A DNA stretch of 64,000 nt from Lacrimispora xylanisolvens (lineage in GTDB: Bacteria; Bacillota; Clostridia; Lachnospirales; Lachnospiraceae). The translations under genes were made by a program, and so were the position numbers. The DNA lies in contig CP070896.1 of the NCBI GenBank assembly GCA_017084465.1, forward strand, positions 4,887,501-4,951,500, read 5' to 3'. A model generated the notes under the pieces. The model saw nothing but the letters and a program-made list of their open reading frames with translations. It was not told where the DNA came from and made no database searches. This document shows positions 44,827-54,321 of the stretch, one piece after another (the stretch's first letter is position 1; each line of letters starts with the position of its first letter).

Positions 44827-46298
44827 TGGAATATGATAAGGACCTCCAAAGCATACAGGAGGTTAGAACTAAGGTGGCAAAAGCAAAAGAAGCACAGTCA
44901 TCTTATCAGGAGTTTTCCCAGAAACAAATGGATCAGGTCGTAAAGGCCATGATGGAAGCAGCACTTGAAAATGCTGAAATGCTGGCAAAGATGGCAAAAG
45001 AAGAAACCGGATACGGAAAATGGGAAGACAAAATAGTTAAAAATGTTTTTGCAGCCAAGTATGTCTATGAGGCAATGAAAGACCAGAAAGTGGTTGGATT
45101 AATCCGCGATGACAAAGAATTGAAAGTGATGGAAGTAGGCGTCCCAATGGGAGTCATTGCCGGCTTAATTCCATCTACAAACCCAACATCAACGGTTATT
45201 TTCAAATCCCTGATTGCCTTAAAGGCAGGAAATGCAATTGTATTTTCTCCTCATCCTTCTGCTGTAAACTGCATCAGGGAAACCGTGAAGATCCTTCAGG
45301 ATGCAAGTGTATCAGCAGGAGCACCAGAGGGATTAATCGAGTGCATCAACGTTCCGACTGTGGATGGTACCAATGCCCTGATGAAGCATAAGGATATTGG
45401 CTTGATTCTGGCTACAGGCGGAGAAGCCATGGTGAAAGCGGCATACAGTTCAGGAACTCCGGCTATAGGGGTAGGACCAGGAAATGGTCCCGCATTTATT
45501 GAGCGCAGTGCAGATGTGAAAAAGGCAGTAAGTCAGATTTTAGAGAGCAAAACCTTTGACAATGGCGTAATCTGTGCGTCGGAACAGTCTGTTGTGGTGG
45601 AAGCAGAGATGAAAGATACGGTCGTGGAAGAAATGAAACGTCAGGGCTTTTATTTCATGACAGAGGAGCAGTCCGAAAAACTGGGAAGATTTCTGCTTCG
45701 TCCCAATATGACCATGAATCCGGTAATTGTTGGAAAGAGTGCTCAGGAACTGGCTAAGCTTTCCGGTATCGATATACCGGGGGATGCAAAGGTTCTGGTT
45801 TCTTTCCAGGATACAGTTTCTCACAAAAATCCGTACAGTAGAGAAAAACTGACAACAGTCCTTGCATTTTACACGGAGCCCACATGGGAAAGTGCCTGCC
45901 TGCGTTGTATGGAAATCCTAAACAATGAAGGAAAAGGTCATACCATGACGATCCATTCTCAGAATGAGGATATTATCCGTGAATTTGCTTTGAAGAAGAA
46001 TGTATCCCGTTTGCTGGTCAACACCCCTGCTACTCTCGGCGGAATCGGAGCCTCTACCAATCTTGTTCCGGCTCTGACACTGGGCTGTGGTGCAGTTGGA
46101 GGCAGTTCCACATCGGACAACATCGGACCCACAAATCTGATTAATATACGCCGTATCGCTTATGGCATGCGTTCCTTAGAAGAAATAAAAAGGGAGATCC
46201 CAGCCTGCGGCTGTGTGAAGACGGAGCAGAAAGCGGTAACTTCTATACCAAGTGCAGAGGTGGAAGATCTGGTACGCCGGATACTGAGCGGAATCTGA
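44823..46298 (+). CDS. pduP: CoA-acylating aldehyde dehydrogenase (PduP/EutE type)
   Basis: A 491-residue enzyme oxidising propionaldehyde or 3-hydroxypropionaldehyde to the acyl-CoA with NAD. The catalytic Cys lies in FDNGVICASEQ (Cys ~251). The NAD loop part GVGPGNGPAFIE and the VPMGVIAGLIPSTNPTSTVI stretch are typical. After residue ~455 a linker with CGC and a Pro/Ser stretch leads to SAEVEDLVRRILSGI, a C-terminal amphipathic helix that matches encapsulation peptides. In GRM loci the peptide of this enzyme is commonly at the C-terminus. It overlaps the preceding stop by four bases. Confidence 0.93.
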   Translation: MMEYDKDLQSIQEVRTKVAKAKEAQSSYQEFSQKQMDQVVKAMMEAALENAEMLAKMAKEETGYGKWEDKIVKNVFAAKYVYEAMKDQKVVGLIRDDKELKVMEVGVPMGVIAGLIPSTNPTSTVIFKSLIALKAGNAIVFSPHPSAVNCIRETVKILQDASVSAGAPEGLIECINVPTVDGTNALMKHKDIGLILATGGEAMVKAAYSSGTPAIGVGPGNGPAFIERSADVKKAVSQILESKTFDNGVICASEQSVVVEAEMKDTVVEEMKRQGFYFMTEEQSEKLGRFLLRPNMTMNPVIVGKSAQELAKLSGIDIPGDAKVLVSFQDTVSHKNPYSREKLTTVLAFYTEPTWESACLRCMEILNNEGKGHTMTIHSQNEDIIREFALKKNVSRLLVNTPATLGGIGASTNLVPALTLGCGAVGGSSTSDNIGPTNLINIRRIAYGMRSLEEIKREIPACGCVKTEQKAVTSIPSAEVEDLVRRILSGI

Positions 46299-46312
46299 GA
46301 GGATGTGATTAC

Positions 46313-46576
46313 ATGCATTTAGCAAAAGTAATAGCAAAAGTAGTCGCCACTCAGAAGACGGACAGACTGGTGGGAGGAAAGCTTCTGGTTATAAAGTCAG
46401 TGGATGAAACAGGAAAACTGATGGAAAGTGAAACTCCCTACGTTGCCATAGATGCGGTTGGTGCAGGTGTTGGAGACTGTGTATTGGTTGACTGGGGCGG
46501 CAGCGTAGACAACGATATGAGCATGGTGGGCGATATGTCCATTGTTGGAATTGTTGATACCATAGAATTTGAATAA
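46313..46576 (+). CDS. pduN: BMC-P pentameric vertex protein (EutN/PduN type)
   Basis: An 87-residue protein of the EutN/CcmL family: MHLAKVIAKVVATQKTD, then GGKLLVIKSVDE, YVAIDAVGAGVGDCVLVDWG and IVGIVDTIEF. These proteins form pentamers that close the twelve vertices of the shell. It is the only BMC-P gene seen here, enough for one closed shell. Start ATG 46313, preceded by GAGAGGATG; the gene is 15 bases from pduP. Confidence 0.93.
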   Translation: MHLAKVIAKVVATQKTDRLVGGKLLVIKSVDETGKLMESETPYVAIDAVGAGVGDCVLVDWGGSVDNDMSMVGDMSIVGIVDTIEFE

Positions 46577-46594
46577 GGTAAGGCGGCTATCAAT

Positions 46595-47718
46595 ATGAAA
46601 AAATTTCAGATTAAGCCGGCAGTATATTTTGGTGCCGGTTCCATACAGGTATTGGATGAATTAGCCTATAACCGTGTTCTGGTCATCACTGATCCGTTTA
46701 TGGTTAAAAGCGGAAACATTAAGCCTGTTATGACACAATTAAGAACAGATGCACAGGTAACTGTATTTGACCATATTTATCCTGATCCGGATACCGCACT
46801 GATTGCAGAAGGAACGGAAGTTTTTATAAAGACAGATCCTGATCTGATTATTGCCTGCGGTGGTGGATCTACCATTGATGCAGCGAAAAGCATTCTTTAC
46901 TGCAGTGGGAAAATCGCGGAAAAAAAAAAGAAAAAAAACGGGTGTTTGTAGCAATACCCACCACAAGCGGAACCGGATCGGAAGTCACTAATTTTTCAGT
47001 TATTAAGATGGATCAAAGCAAAATCCCAGTGGTTGATGATGTTTTGCTTCCAGATTTGGCAGTACTGGATGGGGATCTGACAAAAACAGTTCCTCCGTCC
47101 ATTACTGCCGATACAGGGATGGATGTATTGACGCATGCCTTGGAAGCTTATGTTTCTACTAATGCAAGCAATTTCACAGACGCCCTTGCAGAAAAAGCAG
47201 TGGAGATTGTATTTGAATGCCTTCCCACAGCAGTAAAGCATGGAGATAATCTGGAGGCAAGAGGATTTTTACACGATGCTTCCTGTATGGCGGGAATGGC
47301 ATTTACCAATGCCTCCCTTGGAATCAATCATTCTCTGGCACATGCAATCGGCGGAGCATTACACGTTCCACATGGAAGAGCCAATGCAATTTTACTTCCA
47401 TGGGTGTTGGGTTACAATGCAGCCGATCAGAGAGCAAGAAAACGATATGGGATTCTTGCATGGAGGCTTGGACTTTCTCCTAAAAATGCTGAAAACGGAG
47501 CTGAAGTGCTGCAGGCAGCAGTAAGAATACTGTCCGAAGCGATTAAAATTCCTGCTTCGTTCAGAGAAGCAGGTGTCAATGAGACAGATTTTTATGATAA
47601 TCTGGATCGGATGACAATGGCTGCATCAGGAGATAACTGCACGAAGACAAATCCCCTCCAGCCATTAGCAGAGGATTTAAAGGATTTATACAAAAAAAGC
47701 TATACAGGAGGAAAATAA
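46595..47718 (+). pseudogene. pduQ: Iron-containing alcohol dehydrogenase PduQ, one frameshift at A runs
   Basis: Frames 46595-46951 and 46942-47718 are one gene. The break is in A10-G-A8 (46920-46938), where an altered run length restores the passage into VFVAIPTTSGTGSEVTNFSV. The restored ~374 residues form a group-III Fe alcohol dehydrogenase: NAD-binding ACGGGSTIDAAKSIL, metal-site DVLTHALEAYVSTNA and NHSLAHAIGGALHVPHGRAN. PduQ reduces the aldehyde to 1-propanol (or 1,3-propanediol) and recycles NADH within the compartment. The gene is probably functional if the run length is a read error. Confidence 0.87.
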
Positions 47719-47722
47719 GGGG

Positions 47723-48502
47723 ATGAAGGAAAAAATACTGATTCCATGTTTGGCAGAGTTCCTGGGCACATTCTTATTTGTTTCAATTGGATTTGCCTCT
47801 GTAGCGGCCATGGTACTGAAGATGAGTGATATAAGTTATCCTTTTATGGCAGTATGCTGGGGCGGGGCGATTACCATTGCGATTTATATTGTGGGAGGTG
47901 TGAGCGGCGCTCATTTAAACCCTGCAGTTACAGCAGCATTGGTTGTATGGGATGGATTTGACAAGAAAAAGGCCATATGTTATATCGCCGCACAGACACT
48001 CGGTGCATTCTGTGCAGCAGCACTTGTATACTATCTGTTTTCTTCCGGAATAAGAGGAATGGAAGAAGCAAACGGATGGGTAAGAGGAACCGCAGAAGGA
48101 ACCGGAGCGATGGGAATCTTTGTGACTGGAGCGGCAGCCGGGGTCTCCATGTTGAAAGCGTTTATCAATGAAACAGTCATTACTGCCATGCTGGTACTTA
48201 CCATATATGCAGTGACAGACAAAGAAAATGTTTCAGCACCCGACCCGGGAATCGGAGACATTGCCATTGGTGCCATCGTTATTTTCTGTGGAATTGCCTT
48301 TGGCCCACTGACCGGATTCGCCATGAATCCCGCCAGAGATTTTGGTCCAAGATTATTTGTGATGGCAGCAGGCTGGGGAAAATACGGGTTAGGCAGTAAT
48401 TTGTATGGACTAATTGTTCCGGTTTTCGGACCTTTTCTCGGAGGTATTTTAGGTGGTGGTATTTATAAAAAAATGATTAAACCCTTGAGAGAAAAAATGT
48501 AA
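47723..48502 (+). CDS. Glycerol/diol facilitator (GlpF-type aquaporin)
   Basis: A 259-residue membrane channel with six helices and two half-helices. The two NPA boxes are HLNPAVTAAL (near residue 73) and FAMNPARDFGPR (near residue 201). The Asp after the second NPAR marks the glycerol-conducting (GlpF) branch, as opposed to water channels. It starts 5 bases after pduQ within the microcompartment operon, so it likely brings 1,2-propanediol or glycerol into the cell, the same role as PduF in vitamin-B12 loci. Confidence 0.9.
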   Translation: MKEKILIPCLAEFLGTFLFVSIGFASVAAMVLKMSDISYPFMAVCWGGAITIAIYIVGGVSGAHLNPAVTAALVVWDGFDKKKAICYIAAQTLGAFCAAALVYYLFSSGIRGMEEANGWVRGTAEGTGAMGIFVTGAAAGVSMLKAFINETVITAMLVLTIYAVTDKENVSAPDPGIGDIAIGAIVIFCGIAFGPLTGFAMNPARDFGPRLFVMAAGWGKYGLGSNLYGLIVPVFGPFLGGILGGGIYKKMIKPLREKM

Positions 48503-48521
48503 TGTAGATGGAGGAAAAACC

Positions 48522-51052
48522 ATGAAGCAGATATTAAATATTGGGCCGGAGGAAACAAGCCCAAGGATTCAAAACTTAATTGATGGATTATATAAGGCAT
48601 TGCCGGCAGTGGAATCAGAGAGGGCTTTACTGATTACAAAATCTTATAAAGAGACAGAAGCATTGCCAATGGTTCTTAGAAGAGCAAAGGCTCTGGAATA
48701 TATTCTGGAAAATATGACCCTGGTAATCCGTGACAGTGAATTAATTGTAGGTAATCTTACGACTGCACCCAGATCCACCCAGATTTTCCCGGAGTTTTCC
48801 AACAAATGGCTTTTGGATGAGTTTGATTCACTTGCACAGCGTAAGGGTGATGTTTTTTACCATTACAGATGAAGTGAAAAATCAGTTAAAAGAGTGCTTT
48901 ACATACTGGAATGGTCGTACAGTCAATGAACTGGCAACAGAATTAATGTATGATGATACAAAAACGGCTATGAATCATAATGTATTCACTGTTGGAAATT
49001 ACTATTTTAATGGCGTGGGTCATATCAGTGTTGATTATGAAAGGGTTTTAAAGAATGGCTTTTCAGGCATCATCAAAGATGCGGAGAATGCATTGGCGAA
49101 CCTGGATAAAGGTTGTCCTGACTCGATTGAAAAGACCCATTTCTTAAATGCGGTAATCATTACATCAAAAGCAGCGATTCGTTATTCTGAACGTTTTGCA
49201 GTTCTGGCTGAAAAGATGGCAGCAGAAGAAAGAGATATGAAGCGGGCACAGGAATTGAGAGTGATTGCTGCAAACTGCAGGAAAGTCCCTGCTAATCCGG
49301 CGGAGAATTTTTATGAGGCTTTACAATCCTTCTGGTTTGTTCAGGCAATCATACAGATTGAATCCAATGGCCATTCCATTTCCCCCCATGCGTTTTGACC
49401 AGTATATGTATTCCTATTATAAGGCAGATATGGAAAGTCTGAATTTGTCAAAGGAAAGAGCGCAGGAACTTTTGGACTGCCTGTGGGTGAAGTTTAATGA
49501 TGTGAACAAAGTCCGTGATACCGGATCCACCAAAGGCTTTGGCGGCTATCCCATGTTCCAGAACCTGATTGTAGGAGGACAGGATAGAGCGGGTATGGAT
49601 GCGACAAATGAATTGTCGATTGCATGCCTGGAAGCAACCCAGCATACAAAGCTTCCCCAGCCATCTATTTCAATTCGTGTGTGGAATGGTTCTCCTCATG
49701 AACTGTTAATCAAGGCTGCTGAAACTTCAAGACTGGGCCTTGGTATGCCTGCATATTACAATGATGAGGTAATCATTCCGGCATTGGTAAACAGAGGACT
49801 TACTCTGGGTGATGCGAGAGATTATGGAATCATTGGCTGCGTAGAACCTCAGGTAGGTGGAAAGACGGAAGGCTGGCATGATGCAGCATTCTTTAATCTG
49901 GCAAAGGTTCTGGAACTGGTGGTTTACAACGGCTGTCTGGATGGAGTGAGAATTACGCCTCAAACCGGAGAATTTACTTCCTTTACCAGCTTTGGACAGA
50001 TTCTGGAAGCTTATCAGAAACAGATGGAATACTGTGTAAGATTCCTCACCAATGCAGATAATTCCGTTGATATGGCCCATGGTCAGAGAGCTCCCCTTCC
50101 CTTTGTATCATCTATGGTAGATGACTGCATTGGAAAAGGTAAGTCGATTCAGTGCGGTGGAGCCCATTATAACTTTACCGGACCTCAGGGCGTTGGCGTT
50201 GCAAATGTGGGCGATTCTCTGATGTGCATCAAGGAACTTGTATTTGATAAGAAAAAGTATACCCTCGCTCAGATCAAACAGGCTATGGAGGATAACTTTG
50301 GCGGAACATCGGTAGAAGCCGTGGATGCAGAGATATTAAAGGAAGTAGTACGTCGTCTGACAGAAGGAGGAAAGAGCCTGTCTCCAGATCAGATTGCCCG
50401 CCTTGCAGAACTTACATCCCAGGGAATAACAGCAAAGAAAGCTTCTGGTGATTACAGCAGTATGCTGGAGGATATGGAAAATGTGCCGAAGTTCGGAAAT
50501 GATATTGAAGAAGCCGATGACCTGGCAAGACTTTCTGCACTGGTATATTGCCGTGAGGTAGAAAAATACAGAAATGTCAGAGGAGGACAATTCCAGCCAG
50601 GATTATATCCCGTATCTGCGAATGTACCCATGGGTGAACAGACTGGTGCAATGCCTGATGGAAGAAAGGCAGGAGAGCCTTTGGCTGACGGTGTATCACC
50701 GGTATCCGGCAGAGACACCAATGGACCGACAGCAGCTGCTAATTCCGTTGCACATCTAGACCATATGATTGTATCAAACGGTACATTATTTAATCAGAAA
50801 TTCCATCCTTCTGCTCTTAGCGGAAGAGAAGGTCTGGAAAAACTTTCTGCTTTGGTACGAGGATTTTTTGATAAAAAAGGAATGCATGTACAGTATAACG
50901 TAGTAGGCCGTGAGACACTGGTTGATGCACAAAATCATCCGGATCAGTATAAGAATCTGGTTGTCCGTGTGGCTGGCTACAGCGCTCATTTCATTTACCT
51001 TGATAAGAGCCTTCAGGATGATATCATTAATCGTACAGAGCAAATATTTTAG
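48522..51052 (+). pseudogene. Glycyl-radical diol/glycerol dehydratase, two homopolymer frameshifts
   Basis: The frame breaks at a T6 run (48853-48858) and a C6 run (49382-49387). Dropping one base at each gives a single ~842-residue enzyme. It has PFL/GRE features: SNKWLLDEFDSL and DVFTVGNYYFNGVGH-like substrate region near the N-terminus, the active-site GCVEPQ (Cys codon at 49848) and the glycyl-radical loop RVAGYSAHF (Gly codon at 50975). The GCVEPQ context closely follows B12-independent glycerol/propanediol dehydratase. It dehydrates 1,2-propanediol to propionaldehyde. An extra ~52-residue insert is at 50300-50455 (see findings). Conserved flanks suggest read errors, not a dead gene. 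Confidence 0.88.
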
Positions 51053-51070
51053 GAGAGTGAGAAACGGAAC

Positions 51071-51859
51071 ATGCAGGGAATATATGATGCGAAAGGAATT
51101 GTTTCGGAAATTCAGAGATTTTCCGTTCACGACGGACCAGGTATCAGAACTCTCGTTTTCCTGAAGGGATGCCCATTGCGCTGTAAATGGTGCTGCAATC
51201 CGGAGAATCTGTCCAGAGAACCCCAATATATGCTGGTTCAGGGAAAACAGAAGCTGATTGGAAAGGAAATGACGGTAGAAGAAGTGATGAGGGAGATCAG
51301 GAAAGACATGATCTACTATTACCGTTCCCATGGTGGTTTAACAATCTCTGGAGGGGAAGTTTTAATGCAGCCGCTCTTTGCCAGGTCTTTACTTGAGGCA
51401 TGCAAGTCTGAAGGTATTTCCACTGCCATTGAAACCTCCGCATTTGCGGAATATGAAGTGATTGAACAGCTTCTTCCCTGGCTTGATGTGGCGCTGTGTG
51501 ATATAAAACATGTGGATGAGGAAAAGCACCTGAAGTTTACAGGGCTGTCAAACAGAGGGATACTGGAAAACATCAGGAAGATTGGTCTGTCAAAAACAGA
51601 ACTGATCGTTCGTGTACCGGTTGTTCCCGGATTCAATAATACAGAAAAGGAGATTGAAATGATCTCCACCTACGCTGCCTCTATTCAGGGTGTAAAGCGA
51701 CTTCATCTTCTGCCATATCACCGTTTGGGAGAGGCAAAATATGAAGGGCTGGGAGAAGACTATTCCTTAAAGGGAATAGAACCCATGAACAGTGAACAGA
51801 TGGAACGGTTGCTGAAGATTGCCAGAATGTCAGGTCTGGAATGCCAGATCGGCGGATAA
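51071..51859 (+). CDS. Glycyl-radical-enzyme activase (radical SAM)
   Basis: A 262-residue radical-SAM enzyme that installs the glycyl radical on the dehydratase encoded 18 bases upstream. The CxxxCxxC cluster motif is Cys34-x3-Cys38-x2-Cys41 in LKGCPLRCKWCCNPEN. SAM-binding parts are GGLTISGGEVLMQPLF (GGE motif) and ETSAFAEYEVI. After CCNPEN the protein goes straight to the MTVEEVMREI helix: the two-cluster ferredoxin insert (two CxxCxxC sets, ~50 residues) that most diol-dehydratase activases carry is absent. Length ~262 fits the short PFL-activase form. Confidence 0.9.
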   Translation: MQGIYDAKGIVSEIQRFSVHDGPGIRTLVFLKGCPLRCKWCCNPENLSREPQYMLVQGKQKLIGKEMTVEEVMREIRKDMIYYYRSHGGLTISGGEVLMQPLFARSLLEACKSEGISTAIETSAFAEYEVIEQLLPWLDVALCDIKHVDEEKHLKFTGLSNRGILENIRKIGLSKTELIVRVPVVPGFNNTEKEIEMISTYAASIQGVKRLHLLPYHRLGEAKYEGLGEDYSLKGIEPMNSEQMERLLKIARMSGLECQIGG

Positions 51860-51907
51860 GAGAGATTGGATATGACATCCCTTATCATTACAATTCTGTA
51901 TACGACT

Positions 51908-51951
51908 TTAAAAGTCAGCTTTTCGCTATGAGCGAAATGCTGGCTTTTTTA
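51908..51951 (+). terminator. Terminator of the microcompartment operon
   Basis: AAAGTCAGCTTTTCGCT pairs with AGCGAAATGCTGGCTTTTTT around ATG, one mismatch, then a T run. It ends transcription after the activase. Confidence 0.85.
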
Positions 51952-51958
51952 CATAAAG

Positions 51959-52366
51959 TCAATATCTTGCGTCTTTTTTAAAACAGTTAGATTTAATAAG
52001 GGCAAAAATTCCGACCCCTCCGCCTATGAGAAGCACTTCAATTGCGCCCATCCAATGCAGAGTGATGTTACCGTTCGTTGTTGTAACTGCATAAATAAGG
52101 TGGTGTCCTCCCAATAAAATACAAAGTACAACCGAAATAAGGGAGAGTATTTTTGCATATTCAATGTTACGCCTGATCAGCGTAATAACAATGCCCATAT
52201 CAATCCCGACATTCCACAAAGCGATTTCGGCCTGCCATCCCCGACTCATCCTCCATACCGAAAAAGTTTCTGCCACATTGGGAAAAAACATTTGCCATAC
52301 AAATGCACCAATTGTCATCAACAAGAATAAAAGCAAATAAAGATACAAATATTTTTCTTTCCTCAT
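51959..52366 (-). CDS. Small four-helix membrane protein, unknown
   Basis: A 135-residue protein with GAGGTAAC before ATG. Four hydrophobic helices lie at residues ~5-25, ~48-65, ~72-93 and ~105-125. The helix-2 stretch ALWNVGIDMGIVITLIRRN and a His pair (GGHHLIYAVTT) recall the DoxX/DUF6632-like membrane family, but I cannot name it. It follows the MerR gene by 46 bases on the same strand and is probably its cotranscribed target. Confidence 0.65.
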   Translation of the reverse strand: MRKEKYLYLYLLLFLLMTIGAFVWQMFFPNVAETFSVWRMSRGWQAEIALWNVGIDMGIVITLIRRNIEYAKILSLISVVLCILLGGHHLIYAVTTTNGNITLHWMGAIEVLLIGGGVGIFALIKSNCFKKDARY

Positions 52367-52412
52367 TTTTGTTACCTCTTCTGTGATATTCGCAGTTTCT
52401 TATTTTTCAGAG

Positions 52413-53258
52413 TTAATCACAATAAAACGCTTCGATTGCCTGTGCAAAAAACTCTGCTGCACCTTCCCCATATTCCTCATTGATTGCCTGCTGACACTGC
52501 CTGTTACGGTAGGACTGGGCAACCGCCAGCATCAAGCCCTCTTCTTCTTTCATCTGGCAAACCTGTTTCATGACGAAACCGTATTCACCTATAATTGCTT
52601 TCACTTCAAAAGAATTGAGATCAGAACCACGTTTTTCTATTAGCTTTTTACGTATTGTGTCCTCCCGTTTTTTATAGCTTTCAGCAACTTCTTTGCTGAT
52701 GGGGTTTTCAAGTGTGGATAAATAAGCATCCTTCCCGCCATACCACTCAACCACTTTGGCATAGCGCTTTTGCATATCTTCTGAGGATACTGCTTCAATA
52801 TAATGCTTCTTCCAGTGCTCTAAGCTGCCAAATTCACCAATGGCTGTCTGACGCATTTCCTCCGGCATGCTGTTAAACATAAGCTGAAACATTTTCTCGA
52901 TCTCTGTTTTGGTGAAAACTGAAAAATCCATTTTGTTGTCTCCTTTCAGAACCTTATCTATGCTGGCAATCAGGCGTTCCATGCGTTCTTTTTTTTCAAC
53001 CAGCATCTCTCTTTGCATTTGCAGAATCTGATTTCTATCAAGTGACGGGTTTTCCAAGATGGTTTTGATATCTTTTAAAGGTATACAGAACTCACGAAAG
53101 AATAAAATCTGTTGTAGAATTTCTAAGGCTCTGTCATCATAAAGCCGATATCCAGCTTCACTTTTATCTGTAGGCGGAAACAAACCAATTTCATCATAAT
53201 AGTGAAGCGTGCGAGTACTGACACCAGTAAGCTCTGATACTTCCTTTACAGTTCTCAT
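52413..53258 (-). CDS. MerR-family regulator with TipAS-type effector domain
   Basis: The start is set at ATG 53258 (MRTVKEVSELTGVSTRTLHY), because GGAGGACAG lies just before it and the promoter -10 at 53289-53294 lies downstream of the alternative ATG 53300. The 281-residue protein has a MerR winged helix (residues 1-70), a coiled-coil dimer helix (~75-115) and a C-terminal TipAS domain (~140-281: EKMFQLMFNSMPEEMRQTA, EYGFVMKQVCQMKEEEGLML, AVAQSYRNRQCQQAINEEYG). TipAS domains bind thiopeptides or other multi-ring drugs. It lies between the microcompartment and hydrogenase operons but probably controls only itself and the membrane protein. Confidence 0.9.
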   Translation of the reverse strand: MRTVKEVSELTGVSTRTLHYYDEIGLFPPTDKSEAGYRLYDDRALEILQQILFFREFCIPLKDIKTILENPSLDRNQILQMQREMLVEKKERMERLIASIDKVLKGDNKMDFSVFTKTEIEKMFQLMFNSMPEEMRQTAIGEFGSLEHWKKHYIEAVSSEDMQKRYAKVVEWYGGKDAYLSTLENPISKEVAESYKKREDTIRKKLIEKRGSDLNSFEVKAIIGEYGFVMKQVCQMKEEEGLMLAVAQSYRNRQCQQAINEEYGEGAAEFFAQAIEAFYCD

Positions 53259-53288
53259 ACTATCTGTCCTCCTGTTCTTGATAGGATA

Positions 53289-53319
53289 ACTATACTCCAT
53301 AACGTTCCGTCAGAGTCAA
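53289..53319 (-). promoter_or_regulatory. MerR-type promoter with 19-base spacer
   Basis: On the minus strand TTGACT (53319-53314) and TATAGT (53294-53289) are separated by 19 bases, the over-long spacer that MerR activators twist. The spacer holds the dyad ACTC...GAGT around GGAACGTT. This strongly suggests autoregulation. Confidence 0.8.
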
Positions 53320-53429
53320 TCATTTTTTAAATTTATTTGTATTTTATATGTATATAAGACAGTATAAACAGGAAATCTATCCCTTGTAAGACAGGGAGCG
53401 TCTACATAAAGCCAAAAGGAGATCTGTTT

Positions 53430-53914
53430 ATGGAAAGCAAATGTGATACACAGGAGAAATTTAAGGACCTGCAGAAATTTATTGACAGCATGGAAGACAG
53501 GAGAGGAGCGTTAATTGCAGTACTGCATAAAGCTCAGCATCTCTATGGGTATTTATCCAATGATGTGATTTTTTTATTGCTGAAAAACTTGAGATCCCCA
53601 GTGCGAAAGTGTTTGGTGTCATTAGCTTTTACTCTTACTTTACCACAGAGCCAAGAGGTAAGTATGTGATCAATGTATGCCTGGGAACCGCGTGCTTTGT
53701 AAGAGGTGCCGATGCCATTATGCGGGAATTTGAAAAGATCCTGAATATCAAGGCAGGTGAAACAACGGAAGATAAAAAATTCACGTTATCCGGATTACGA
53801 TGCATTGGGGCCTGTGGACTTGCTCCCGTTGTGATGGTCAATGATAAGGTATATGGAAGGGTTGAGCTGAATCAGGTTAAAGCAATCATTGAAGAATATC
53901 AGGAGGAAGCGTGA
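53430..53914 (+). pseudogene. hydC: NuoE/HydC-like [2Fe-2S] subunit, one frameshift at T7 run
   Basis: Frames 53430-53669 and 53609-53914 join at the T7 run 53569-53575: an eighth T (or removal of two) gives FFIAEKLEIPSAKVFGVISF. The restored ~161 residues are a thioredoxin-like ferredoxin of the 24-kDa family with CLGTACFVRGAD and LRCIGACGLAPV as four Cys ligands. It serves as the electron-transfer subunit of an NADH-linked multi-subunit hydrogenase. The first ~60 residues hold a helical domain (ALIAVLHKAQHLYGYLSNDV) normal for NuoE. Confidence 0.87.
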
Positions 53915-54309
53915 TGGCTAAGTTAAAAACAGTAGAAGAACTGAAAAAGATCAGACAGGCAGCTCTTGATCAATTAGACTTACGGTCTACCGCTGAATCC
54001 GAGGATAAGATTTTAGTACGGGTGGGAATGGCGACCTGCGGGATTGCAAGCGGTGCAAGAACAACCATGAAAGCAATTCTGGATGAAATTGCAAAGCAGG
54101 GGCTTGCCAATGTTTCCGTGACACAGACTGGCTGTATCGGATATTGTGCTCAGGAACCGGTGGTCGAAGTTATCTCCAAAGGAATGCCGTCTGTCCTGTA
54201 TGGAAAAGTAGACGAGAACAGAGGACGGGAAATTGTGATTGAGCATATAAAAAATGGCCGCCTTCTCCAAAATGCAATTATAAATAAATCATTTGAAAAT
54301 ATGGAATAA
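53911..54309 (+). CDS. Thioredoxin-like [2Fe-2S] ferredoxin (HydD-like)
   Basis: A 132-residue protein whose ATG overlaps the hydC stop. The fold is that of 2Fe-2S thioredoxin-like ferredoxins: VGMATCGIASGART and QTGCIGYCAQEPVVEV give the Cys ligands (C-x-x-x-x... and C-x-x-x-C). A coiled segment (TVEELKKIRQAALDQLDL) forms the N-terminus. Such a small extra ferredoxin between hydC and hydB occurs in several clostridial hydrogenase operons. It probably passes electrons within the complex. Confidence 0.82.
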   Translation: MMAKLKTVEELKKIRQAALDQLDLRSTAESEDKILVRVGMATCGIASGARTTMKAILDEIAKQGLANVSVTQTGCIGYCAQEPVVEVISKGMPSVLYGKVDENRGREIVIEHIKNGRLLQNAIINKSFENME

Positions 54310-54321
54310 GGAGGAGGGCAT

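Noticed and set aside
40888..51859. Choline TMA-lyase (cutC/cutD) identity for the glycyl-radical enzyme and activase
   Set aside because: The N-terminal half and the GCVEPQ context follow the B12-independent glycerol/propanediol dehydratase. A GlpF-type facilitator and PocR sensor are present, and no choline-specific neighbours or N-terminal cutC-type extension are seen.
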